DNA of 64,000 nt. It comes from Bacillus sp. FJAT-27264. GTDB taxonomy: Bacteria > Bacillota > Bacilli > Paenibacillales > Paenibacillaceae. A program made the translations under genes and the position numbers. Shown in pieces: positions 51,853-59,882 of the stretch. The notes under the pieces were generated by a model. It worked only from the letters and a program-made list of their open reading frames with translations, was not told the origin of the DNA and searched no databases. The DNA is taken from positions 356,487-420,486 of the forward strand of contig NZ_MAQW01000029.1 in the NCBI RefSeq assembly GCF_001682855.1, written 5' to 3'. Positions within the stretch are counted from its first letter, which is position 1. Every line of letters starts with the position of its first letter.

Positions 51853-52848
51853 TTGGCTTACTACTTAGGAATCGATGGGGGAGGAACCAAAACCTACGCC
51901 CTGCTCAGTGATGAACAGGGCAATGTGCTGGGGAAAGGTAAGAGCGGCAACGGCAATCATCAAGTAGATGCGGCCCGCGCAGCTAGCAGCATCCGTGAAG
52001 CCACATTCGGTGCTTTGTCGGACGCTGGACTCAGCTTGGACGACATTCAGCATGCCTATCTGGGACTGGCAGGTGCTGACCGTGATGCCGACTATGAGAT
52101 ATTGCACCCGATCATTCGCAATATCGGTTTTACTAGATACACTATCAATTGTGACACGATGATTGGACTGCGGGCAGGCACTAACCGTTCTTATGGCGTT
52201 TCCCTGATCTGCGGCACAGGTACCAATTCAGCTGGACGGAATTTACAGGGACAGCATTATCAATGTGGCGGCTTCGACTATATGTATGGTGATTTTGGCG
52301 GAGGCGGCTCGCTCAACATTGAAGTTTTCCGCTCTGTTATTCGGGCTTGGGACGGGCGGGAACAGCCTACTCTCCTGACTGCCCCGCTGCTAAAACTGCT
52401 GGGGTATGAGAGTGTGGAGCGCATGTTCAATGATTTTCTAGACCATGGGAAACACGTACCTACAGATGCTGCCCGCCTGCTGTTCGCGGCTGCAGCTGAG
52501 GGCGATGCTGTGGCTCTGGAAATCCTGCACCGGCAAGGCGTAGAGCTGGGCAAGTCTGCTGCCGCTGTCATCCACCGGCTAGGCATGGAAAAGGACGCCT
52601 TCGATGTCGTGCTGGCCGGAAGCCTGTTGACCCGGGGAGACCGGGGCTGGATTCGTAGCCCTATCGAACAAGCCGTAGCCATCGCTGCCCCACAGGCAAC
52701 CGTGGTCACCCTAATCACCGAGCCGGTTGTCGGTGCGGTATGGTCAGCCATGGAAAGTGATGGGATGACAATCAGTAGTGAAGTCTATGACAAGATGAAG
52801 GGTTTTCAGGAATTCGAATCCATTAAACAAACTACCAGACAGGAGTGA
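51853..52848 (+). CDS. BadF/BcrAD/N-acetylglucosamine-kinase-type sugar kinase
   Basis: A 331-residue ASKHA-fold kinase. TTG start at 51853 after GGGAGTG. Phosphate-1 loop YYLGIDGGGTKTYALL, phosphate-2 CGTGTNSAGR, and the DFGGGGSLNIEVFR segment mark the N-acetylglucosamine kinase-like group. It probably phosphorylates the imported sugar in the cytoplasm; the neighbouring GH4 enzyme suggests the product is a 6-phospho-disaccharide, or that it acts on a released monosaccharide. A possible -10 (TATAAT, 51821-51826) lies just upstream. Confidence 0.85.
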   Translation: MAYYLGIDGGGTKTYALLSDEQGNVLGKGKSGNGNHQVDAARAASSIREATFGALSDAGLSLDDIQHAYLGLAGADRDADYEILHPIIRNIGFTRYTINCDTMIGLRAGTNRSYGVSLICGTGTNSAGRNLQGQHYQCGGFDYMYGDFGGGGSLNIEVFRSVIRAWDGREQPTLLTAPLLKLLGYESVERMFNDFLDHGKHVPTDAARLLFAAAAEGDAVALEILHRQGVELGKSAAAVIHRLGMEKDAFDVVLAGSLLTRGDRGWIRSPIEQAVAIAAPQATVVTLITEPVVGAVWSAMESDGMTISSEVYDKMKGFQEFESIKQTTRQE

Positions 52849-52853
52849 TTATT

Positions 52854-54185
52854 GTGACAGCTAATCAAGGACTGAAAATCGCCGTCATCGGCGGAGGCTC
52901 TTCGTACACACCGGAACTCGTAGAAGGATTCATTCTTCATCATAAAGAACTCCCTATTCGTGAGCTATGGCTGGTGGACATTGAACCCGGACTGCGCAAG
53001 CTGAATATTGTCGGCAACCTGGCGAAGCGGATGGTTGAAGAATCAGGACTCCCGATCGAAGTCCATCTGACGACAGACCGCCGCGAAGCCATCGCAGGCG
53101 CTGACTTTGTCAGCACACAGATGCGTGTCGGCATGCTGGATGCCCGTGCCCGCGATGAGTCCATCCCGCTCAAATATGGTGTTATTGGCCAGGAGACCAC
53201 CGGTCCCGGAGGCATGATGAAAGCCCTGCGCACGATTCCTGTGATTCTTGACGTCTGCCGCGATATTGAGGAACTGGCTCCAAATGCATGGCTGCTCAAC
53301 TTCACCAATCCGGCAGGGATGGTAACGGAAGCTGTCCTGAAATACTCCAACGTCAAAAGCATTGGGCTATGCAACGCTCCTATCGGCCTGATCAAGCAAG
53401 TCTCCTCCAAATACAGCGTAGCCCCTGATCGGGTATACGCCGAGTTTGTGGGTCTCAACCACTTGCACTGGATTACCCGCATTGATGTTGAGGGCGAGAG
53501 CAAGCTAGATGAAATGCTGGCCGATACAACTGCGTATGGCGCCAAGAACGTGCCTGCCCGGGAATGGAATCCGGAATTCCTGCACTCCCTTCACGCTCTG
53601 CCTTCTTACTACCTGAAGTACTTCTACATGACCGATGCTATGTTGGAAGAACAGTTGGAGTCCTTCAAGAAGGGCGGCAACCGCGCTGAGGTGGTTAAGC
53701 GTGTGGAAGAAGAGCTATTCGAAATCTACAGCAATGTCGAACTAAGAGAAAAGCCGAAGCAGTTGGAACAACGCGGCGGTGCTTTTTATTCCGAGGCAGC
53801 TGTCAACCTGATGCGCTCGCTATATAACGGTGCGAATGATATTCAGACGCTGAATGTCGCCAACAACGGTATTTTGGATTTCCTACCGGATGATGCCAGC
53901 ATTGAAGTGAACTGTGTCGTCACGAAGAATGGCCCATTGCCACTCCCACTGACTACTGTTCCACCTATGGCTAAGGGACTCATTCATGCAGTCAAAACCT
54001 ACGAACAGCTGGCGATTGAAGCCGCTGTAACCGGCAGCCGCGAGCTGGCGATTCAGGCACTGGCCCATCATCCACTGGTTCCGTCCGTGGAAGTCGCGAT
54101 CCAGATGTTAGACGAGATGCTGGAAGCTAATAAAGAGTATTTACCTAACTTTTTCACCAAAGAAGCAGCTTCTGCTGCACAATGA
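52854..54185 (+). CDS. GH4-family 6-phospho-beta-glucosidase-like enzyme
   Basis: NAD- and metal-dependent glycosidase of 443 residues. GTG at 52854 is 8 nt after AGGAG and is preferred to the overlapping GTG at 52845. N-terminal dinucleotide fold KIAVIGGGSSYTPELVEGF; GQETTGPGGMMKALRTIP; the metal-binding CNAP (Cys173) and His203 in GLNHLHW. The SSYTPELVEG form is typical of the 6-phospho-beta-glucosidase clade (LicH, BglT). GH4 enzymes work by oxidation at C3 and elimination. It closes the operon; a two-part terminator follows. Confidence 0.92.
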   Translation: MTANQGLKIAVIGGGSSYTPELVEGFILHHKELPIRELWLVDIEPGLRKLNIVGNLAKRMVEESGLPIEVHLTTDRREAIAGADFVSTQMRVGMLDARARDESIPLKYGVIGQETTGPGGMMKALRTIPVILDVCRDIEELAPNAWLLNFTNPAGMVTEAVLKYSNVKSIGLCNAPIGLIKQVSSKYSVAPDRVYAEFVGLNHLHWITRIDVEGESKLDEMLADTTAYGAKNVPAREWNPEFLHSLHALPSYYLKYFYMTDAMLEEQLESFKKGGNRAEVVKRVEEELFEIYSNVELREKPKQLEQRGGAFYSEAAVNLMRSLYNGANDIQTLNVANNGILDFLPDDASIEVNCVVTKNGPLPLPLTTVPPMAKGLIHAVKTYEQLAIEAAVTGSRELAIQALAHHPLVPSVEVAIQMLDEMLEANKEYLPNFFTKEAASAAQ

Positions 54186-54233
54186 TTTATAAACAATGAT
54201 TACCGTTAAAGGTCAGGCCCTTTCGGCACTATA

Positions 54234-54254
54234 GAGGAGGGCTAGACCCTCCTC
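54234..54254 (+). terminator. Hairpin 1 after GH4 gene
   Basis: GAGGAGGG/CCCTCCTC around CTAGA, short T-tract. Confidence 0.6.
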
Positions 54255-54257
54255 TTC

Positions 54258-54309
54258 AAACCACTGTCCCGTACGCAGAATGTTCTGCCGATACGGGCAG
54301 TGGTTTTTT
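54258..54309 (+). terminator. Main terminator after GH4 gene
   Basis: AAACCACTG-CCCGTA type arm pairing with TACGGGCAGTGGTTT, inner GCAGAA/TTCTGC, followed by TTTTTT. Confidence 0.9.
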
Positions 54310-54428
54310 CATGCGAAAAATAGGGTAAAAAAAGACCGCGCCCCCTTATTCGGGAACCGGTCTTCCAGGATACAATCCCGCTATCTCCAAACTGATATCC
54401 GTCGCACCTCACCACCCAGCTACCCTGT

Positions 54429-55589
54429 CTACCCGGCAAGCTCTTGGTTAACCGACGGCTGATGATGCCTGTTCACAATAAACAATAATGAAGCTGTGGC
54501 ACACAGGCCGAAGAGGATCAGGTACAGATATTTCGCGCCCAGATGATCCGTGACAACTCCCCCGACAGCATTTCCTACAATGCCACCGAGACCCCAGGTC
54601 ACCGCTGCGTAAACCGTCTGTAATGTCGCTTTGGTCCCTTCTGTAGCATAGCTCTGAACCACTTCTACAGCGGTACCTGCGGCAAAAGCAAAGGCAACGC
54701 CGTTCAGCAGTTGAACCGCGAGCGTAAGCGATACATTAGAAAACAGGAACATGACCAGGTACTGGCTGCCATAGATCGCAGCGGCCAGACACAGTAGCGG
54801 GTATCTTCCGATAGCCTTGCTGAGCCGGGTGGCTACCCAGAACATCGGTACCTCAATAATAGCGGCAATGGCGAAGGCACTGCCGATCCAGCTTTTATTG
54901 AAGCCCATTTCCTTGAAGTACAGTGGTAGAAAGTTCAAATTAATAGAAGCGGACATCATCATTAACGTACTGGTGACTACAAATATCATAAACGGTTTAT
55001 TGCGGACAACCTCACCCATTTGTCCGAATAGCGTCACCTTTCTGCGGGACACTTTCGTTGTGGGTAGAAACAGAATCGTCACGCACACGATCATACTGAT
55101 AACTAGATAATAGACAAAAATATGACTGTAACCGAATCGCTCATACAGAATCCCTGTAGTGAATGTACCAATCGCATAGCTTAACGCCCCGAACAGCCTC
55201 ACATTCCCGAAAGAGAAACCGTCACGGCTGGCAATTTCCACAGCTAACGCATCGCCCACCGGTCCAACTGAGGATTGAAACCAGGCAAAGAACAAGGACA
55301 AGACAATGATTCCGGTCAAGCCCTCCATCAGGTTGAAGCCAAAGCCCAGCACCGCAGCCAGGATCGAAGAGAGTAGCATGATTTGTTTGGGATTACCCAA
55401 ACGGTCGTTAATGAGCCCCATGACCGGTTGAGCAACCACACTGACCAGTGCCCATAAGGACAAAATCAAGCCTACGGTAGTGAAGCTGAAGCCTCTCTCA
55501 CTGAAATACAGACTTGTATACGGCATCAGAACAGACATGGCCAGGTAATATAAAAAATAATAGCTTGATAATGTCCTCACGAATGACAC
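54429..55589 (-). CDS. Major facilitator superfamily transporter
   Basis: A 386-residue MFS protein with twelve predicted helices. GTG start at 55589 after AGAGGGGCA. Landmarks are SLYFSERGFSFTTVGLILSLW, the loop GLINDRLGNPKQI (MFS motif A-like) and FGNVRLFGALSYAIG. The combination resembles the 3-phenylpropionate/LacY-like MFS_1 group. It lies 12 nt after the deacetylase-fusion gene, so co-transcribed. The substrate is unknown; a sugar or drug export role is possible. Confidence 0.88.
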   Translation of the reverse strand: MSFVRTLSSYYFLYYLAMSVLMPYTSLYFSERGFSFTTVGLILSLWALVSVVAQPVMGLINDRLGNPKQIMLLSSILAAVLGFGFNLMEGLTGIIVLSLFFAWFQSSVGPVGDALAVEIASRDGFSFGNVRLFGALSYAIGTFTTGILYERFGYSHIFVYYLVISMIVCVTILFLPTTKVSRRKVTLFGQMGEVVRNKPFMIFVVTSTLMMMSASINLNFLPLYFKEMGFNKSWIGSAFAIAAIIEVPMFWVATRLSKAIGRYPLLCLAAAIYGSQYLVMFLFSNVSLTLAVQLLNGVAFAFAAGTAVEVVQSYATEGTKATLQTVYAAVTWGLGGIVGNAVGGVVTDHLGAKYLYLILFGLCATASLLFIVNRHHQPSVNQELAG

Positions 55590-55601
55590 TGCCCCTCTTT
55601 C

Positions 55602-56699
55602 TTAACGATCCTCTTCGATTTCTGCACTCCAGCCGAGCTGTCTGCACATCTCGTGCATCTTGCGAAGATCTTGTCTGGCTTCAATATGGGTTAATCCGAG
55701 GGACATCGCTTTTTCAGCTGCCCAGCGAAGCACATACACTAGTGTATCGGCCTGCGCCTCCTTAGCGGAAAAATCTAATAATACCAACGTATCACCGCGC
55801 ACTCCAGCACGCAGATATCCCCAATAGCTGCCATCGAACTCCCTGAGGGTGAACATTTCTCTGTCCTCTGTCACACCAAACTCCTCTAGCGGTGTCTTCA
55901 GATGTTCCAGCCATTCGCTTTCCGAGGAGAATTGAAGGGTGTACTGTGGAGCGTTCCACTGGATCGTCTGGGTAGCCAAATCATCGAGCTGCTTATCGTT
56001 CTGAAGCGATATCCACTTTTCCACCGGATGATCCAGCTCAGCCGGAACCTGCACGGTGATTTTCCATGGTCTATACTCGGTCTCAGCACCAATGGAGTCC
56101 AGAATTTCAGGAACACCTACGGCCTGAAGCCCCTTTTGCTTGGCAATGCGGATAAGCTGTCTCAGCCCCTCTGGTGATCCCGTTGCGATATCATTGCTAT
56201 GCATGACTACAATCGTGCCATTCTTCAGCTCCGGCTCTACCCGAGCAACAATCTCCTCTGCAGAAATCCCTGCCCAATCGCCCGAATCTACACCTTCAAT
56301 ATCCAGATACCCGCCCCATTCAGCTAGCCAATCCAGATTCTCCTCGCGGAACGAACAATACGGAAAGCGCATGAAGCTGGGACACGCCAGACCAGTTGCA
56401 TCCTGATATGCCAGCTCGGTCAGTTTTAACTGTTCCAGAAACACTGGTTTCGGAACCTGAGCCATCCGCCGGTGATGGTAGGTATGGGGAGCGAGCACAT
56501 GTCCTCTCGACCGGATCTCCCGCGCCTTGTCCGGGTGACGATCCATCCATTCTCCCGTGAAGAAAAAGGTGCCTACCGCGCCCTCTTCTTCCAGAACATC
56601 CAGCCACAATTCAAGTGGAAGCCGGGAAGGCCCATCGTCAAATGTAAAAGCACAAATCGCCTGATTGACATCTCCGCTCCAAACCGCCTTAGCTGACAT
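55602..56699 (-). CDS. Polysaccharide deacetylase fused to a GNAT-like domain
   Basis: A 365-residue protein without a signal peptide. N-terminal NodB domain (about 1-205): TFDDGPS with the catalytic and metal Asp pair, HTYHH metal histidines, RFPY and VVMHSND. The C-terminal part (about 215-365) has ELDHPVEKWISLQND and a final LVLLDFSAKEAQADTLVYVLRWAAEKAMSLGL (in two parts around ADT) followed by MHEMCRQLGW, which looks like a degenerate GNAT fold. The NodB signature suggests a de-N-acetylase for a cytoplasmic sugar or amine. The following MFS gene may export or import the compound. Confidence 0.8.
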   Translation of the reverse strand: MSAKAVWSGDVNQAICAFTFDDGPSRLPLELWLDVLEEEGAVGTFFFTGEWMDRHPDKAREIRSRGHVLAPHTYHHRRMAQVPKPVFLEQLKLTELAYQDATGLACPSFMRFPYCSFREENLDWLAEWGGYLDIEGVDSGDWAGISAEEIVARVEPELKNGTIVVMHSNDIATGSPEGLRQLIRIAKQKGLQAVGVPEILDSIGAETEYRPWKITVQVPAELDHPVEKWISLQNDKQLDDLATQTIQWNAPQYTLQFSSESEWLEHLKTPLEEFGVTEDREMFTLREFDGSYWGYLRAGVRGDTLVLLDFSAKEAQADTLVYVLRWAAEKAMSLGLTHIEARQDLRKMHEMCRQLGWSAEIEEDR

Positions 56700-56889
56700 A
56701 TTGCCGCCTCATTTCTATGATTATATACATTTATTATAGAGGAGGCCGGGGGTCTTTTCCATGTATTGCTGGACTCTTTTCACGACAAAAAGATGCCGGA
56801 AACATTAAGTTTTCCCAGGCATCCTGATATTGTCTTCTATGGACTTTAGAGTGCATGCATCAGTTCACTTTTGCTCGGCGCATAACGAA

Positions 56890-57591
56890 TTAGCGTATCG
56901 TGTATCTGTAAGACTGACCCTCAATATTAATGTCGGCATAAAGTGGTTTATCACTTGTCTGCACTTCCGTAGGCACCGCGGCGAAGAACACAAGCGTGCC
57001 ATATTTTAATGGCTCAACACTCGTAATGTTGGTGTAGGTAAAGTCTTCCCCTCCCTTGTTTTCAATCGTCGAGGAGGTCCTGTACTCATACTGGTTATCG
57101 TATTTGACAGTGATATCGGCGAACGTATCCGCACCTTTTCCTGAACCACCCAGATTCTTTACTTTCAGCGTAATAGCCAGATAAGTGGTATCAGGCTCTT
57201 TGGCTTCGTAGTATGTATAGAATGTACCCGGTTTGGAAGGAACGATTTTCTTAGTAAATGAAGTCTTCGTGACCGTGTATTCGGCAACTCTGTCCAACAC
57301 TAACGGCTGTCCCTTTACAATGGCCTTCGTTTCTTCCCCCGCAGGATTCGCGTTATCCGACTGGGCTTTCTCTGGCTCTTCTTCTGAAGCGGTCGTTACT
57401 GCAGTCGCGGCCTCCTTCAATTTGTTGTTCTCTTCGGTTAATTGCTTATTCTCCTCTTGGAGCTTCGCAATCTGGGTCTTCAACTGCTCCGCCTCTTCTC
57501 CTGCAGCGCTAGTATTGTTGCCAGAACACCCGGTGAGCGACACAGCAAGGACAATCGTACTCATTAACATACTCATCTTCTTCACTTTCAT
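56890..57591 (-). CDS. DUF4352 lipoprotein with coiled coil
   Basis: Surface lipoprotein of 233 residues from the ATG at 57591 (GGGGTG upstream; an ATG at 57603 overlaps that site). Signal peptide with lipobox LTGCSG; a coiled coil of Glu/Leu/Lys heptads (residues about 25-60, AEQLKTQIAKLQEENKQL); a linker; then an Ig-like DUF4352 domain (YLAITLKVKNLGGSGKGADTF, EPLKYGTLVFFAAVP). DUF4352 domains occur in Bacillota surface and telomere-like adhesion proteins; no enzymatic role is known. Confidence 0.85.
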   Translation of the reverse strand: MKVKKMSMLMSTIVLAVSLTGCSGNNTSAAGEEAEQLKTQIAKLQEENKQLTEENNKLKEAATAVTTASEEEPEKAQSDNANPAGEETKAIVKGQPLVLDRVAEYTVTKTSFTKKIVPSKPGTFYTYYEAKEPDTTYLAITLKVKNLGGSGKGADTFADITVKYDNQYEYRTSSTIENKGGEDFTYTNITSVEPLKYGTLVFFAAVPTEVQTSDKPLYADINIEGQSYRYTIR

Positions 57592-57751
57592 GATGCACCC
57601 CATTTTTGGTTGATTAACCCATCTATTATAAACTGCAGGGACTGGTCAAAGATAGAGTTAATGTAACAGCCTGGAAAGATAGTGACTTAGCACAAGCAGT
57701 GGCTCAAAACCTGAGTAATATATAGTAAAAAGAACAATGAGGTGATGATGA

Positions 57752-58159
57752 ATGGGTAGTTCGGTAAAGATGCGCAAGCGGGCTACACAACTGAAGGGCA
57801 AGCCGGTTTGTATAACGCTGCACGATGGTCGTTCATATGTGGGGTGGATCACAGGACTTGAAAAGGAAGCCTTAATCCTCTCCAGACCTAACCGAAGCAA
57901 AAAATCCAAAAAGAATGCTCGCTCTCGTTCGCGTAAAGCTAATGTTTCAGGATTCATGCCTTTATTGGGTTCTCTCTTTGGCTTCGGAGGAACTGGAGGT
58001 GGTGGAACTGGTGGTGGCGGATTCGGTGGTGGTGGATTCGGTGGATTAGGCAGTCTCATGGGCATGATGCAAAAAACGATGCCGGTGATGAAGATGGGCT
58101 ACAATATGATCAAGACCATCCGACCTTTCATTGGTGAACTGAAGGGGTTAATGGGTTAA
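57752..58159 (+). CDS. Small Gly-rich protein with Sm/LSm-like N-terminus
   Basis: A 135-residue protein I do not recognise as a named family. Residues about 10-45 (LKGKPVCITLHDGRSYVGW, ITGLEKEALILSRP) resemble a small Sm-like beta-barrel strand pattern. A basic stretch (SKKSKKNARSRSRK) follows, then a Gly/Phe run of about 25 residues and a hydrophobic Met-rich helix (LGSLMGMMQKTMPVM). Such composition is seen in spore-coat or membrane-associated small proteins of Bacilli, but that is inference. GAGGTGATG precedes the ATG; it is monocistronic with a good terminator. Confidence 0.7.
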   Translation: MGSSVKMRKRATQLKGKPVCITLHDGRSYVGWITGLEKEALILSRPNRSKKSKKNARSRSRKANVSGFMPLLGSLFGFGGTGGGGTGGGGFGGGGFGGLGSLMGMMQKTMPVMKMGYNMIKTIRPFIGELKGLMG

Positions 58160-58176
58160 TTGCAAAATCACTCTAG

Positions 58177-58219
58177 AAAGCATCGGATTAGCCTAAGAGG
58201 GTTATTACGATGCTTTTTT
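58177..58219 (+). terminator. Terminator after the Gly-rich gene
   Basis: AAAGCATCG/CGATGCTTT with a 22-nt loop, followed by TTT. Confidence 0.8.
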
Positions 58220-58373
58220 AGTGCATTTAAAAAAACTGTACGTTGAATTAAGCTTGATATATCATAATTTTAATTATATTCCATATTAAGTCTTCCTACG
58301 CACATCATTAGCTATTTTTTAATAGATAAGAAGTTTCTGCTTTCAGATCAACCCAACCAAACTAAAATATTCA

Positions 58374-58416
58374 AAAAACACCCCCGTCCCCGCTGTACCA
58401 GCGGTCCCGAGGGCAT
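58374..58416 (-). terminator. Terminator after the GH30 gene (minus strand)
   Basis: On the minus strand CCCTCGGGACCGCTG pairs imperfectly with CAGCGGGGACGGGGG, followed by TGTTTTTTGA. The about 150 AT-rich bp between it and the plus-strand terminator show nothing else. Confidence 0.75.
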
Positions 58417-58461
58417 TCCGTTCAACTCTGTTATATCGGCCAAATTGCGCCTTCTAGCTGA

Positions 58462-59811
58462 TTATTGATGAGGCACAAGCACAGAAACCGCGCTTTTGCC
58501 CACCAAATTGCAGGAAAGTATCTCTTGTCCCTGCAGCTTTATAGTAACATTCTCCGCTTTGTCGCTATCATTGAACAGCACGATGGCAACGGAGCTGTCT
58601 GTATTGGTAAACGCCACGGAACGAATATACTCGCTGCTTGCGCTTGAGCCGATTCGCAGGGCACCTGGACGGATAACTTTACTGAAATGCGCCAGCGCAT
58701 AGTAGTCCAGCGTATACTCCAGTTCTCCGGTCTGCTGGTTAATCAGCAGAATACCGCGGCAAGTGCTTTTACCAAAGCCAGGTACCGTCGGACCATTCTT
58801 CTCATCAAGCGCCATATTCCACAGAATGAAGGACTTACTGTGATTGCGGAGAATCTCAATTCCCGTCCGCATCACATTAGAGAATGCTTGCTCGAAGGGA
58901 GGAATCCATTCTCCACCGGAGCCTTCGCTGAAATGTACTTCTTTACCCGCAAAAACCTCGAACACTTCGCTTTGCGCCGCTGGCTTACCGCCGTACCAGT
59001 GCCAGGCTACACCGTCCACACTATCCTTGGCTTGCTCCATTACAGTCAGCGGGTAATCCGGCCGATCCCAGTTGTGATCGTAACAAAGAATTTTAGTATC
59101 CAGGTCACCCTTGATAAACCTTGGTTTCAGGTGATTCTTAACGAAATCAGCCTGCGCCTCCGGTAGCATCAACATACTCGGATAGTGAGCTGGCTCATAC
59201 AAAGGCTCGTTCTGGGGGGTTACCGCGTAAATATGAAGTCCTTTTTCCTTATACGCTTGAATAAACCGCACAAAATAATCCGCATAAGACGAGTAAAACT
59301 CTTGCTTCAGTTCACCCGTCTTCATAGAACCACTGGTCTTCATCCATGCTGGCGCGCTCCAGGGTGATGCGAACAGCTTGATGGCCGGATTCAGCTTCAA
59401 AGCTTCCTGTACCAGCGGAATGACATCCTCTTCATCATGTGCAATGGTGAAATGCTCCAGTGACGGGTCGGTCTCCCCTTCTGGCCTGTCATCATAGCTA
59501 TAGAACATTCTGGCATAATCTGATGCACCCATCGGGTTTCTCAGAACGGAGAGGCCAATCCCTTCCTGAGCATCGAACAAACGAGTCATAGCTTCCGACC
59601 GCTGCTCCGCACTCAGTACTTGGTGAATCAGATAGGCGGATGAATCGGTGAAGGAGGCGCCAAAGCCATCCATCTCCTGATAGGTTTGGTTCATATCCAG
59701 GTTAATCTCCGTCTGACCCGCTCCCGCTGTAACCGGAGTTAAGGCCTCTACGGTCCGTTCAACGAACAGATCCCCTTCTCCCTTGGACTCATAAATGATA
59801 AGTTCAGTCAT
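58462..59811 (-). CDS. GH30-family glycoside hydrolase (glucosylceramidase-like)
   Basis: A 449-residue cytoplasmic enzyme from the ATG at 59811, nine bases after GGAGGG; no signal peptide. Catalytic acid/base Glu202 in VTPQNEPLYEP and nucleophile Glu296 in VHFSEGSGG. EMDGFGASFTDSSAYLI and LFASPWSAPAWMK are family hallmarks. The small C-terminal beta domain (YIRSVAFTNTDSSVAIV) is present. GH30 covers beta-glucosidases, beta-1,6-glucanases and beta-xylosidases. Being intracellular, it likely cleaves an imported oligosaccharide. It is last in the LplBCA-type operon, after a partial terminator. Confidence 0.92.
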   Translation of the reverse strand: MTELIIYESKGEGDLFVERTVEALTPVTAGAGQTEINLDMNQTYQEMDGFGASFTDSSAYLIHQVLSAEQRSEAMTRLFDAQEGIGLSVLRNPMGASDYARMFYSYDDRPEGETDPSLEHFTIAHDEEDVIPLVQEALKLNPAIKLFASPWSAPAWMKTSGSMKTGELKQEFYSSYADYFVRFIQAYKEKGLHIYAVTPQNEPLYEPAHYPSMLMLPEAQADFVKNHLKPRFIKGDLDTKILCYDHNWDRPDYPLTVMEQAKDSVDGVAWHWYGGKPAAQSEVFEVFAGKEVHFSEGSGGEWIPPFEQAFSNVMRTGIEILRNHSKSFILWNMALDEKNGPTVPGFGKSTCRGILLINQQTGELEYTLDYYALAHFSKVIRPGALRIGSSASSEYIRSVAFTNTDSSVAIVLFNDSDKAENVTIKLQGQEILSCNLVGKSAVSVLVPHQ

Positions 59812-59841
59812 TTTCGGTATCCCTCCACCATTCAAGTTATG

Positions 59842-59870
59842 AAAAGGGCCCCTTAAGAGGGGCACCTTTT
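59842..59870 (-). terminator. Attenuating hairpin between binding-protein and GH30 genes
   Basis: AAAAGG-GGCCCCT/AGGGGCA-CCTTTT with loop TAAG and flanking A and T runs; lies 13 nt after the binding-protein stop. Confidence 0.8.
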
Positions 59871-59882
59871 GTTATATCCTGA

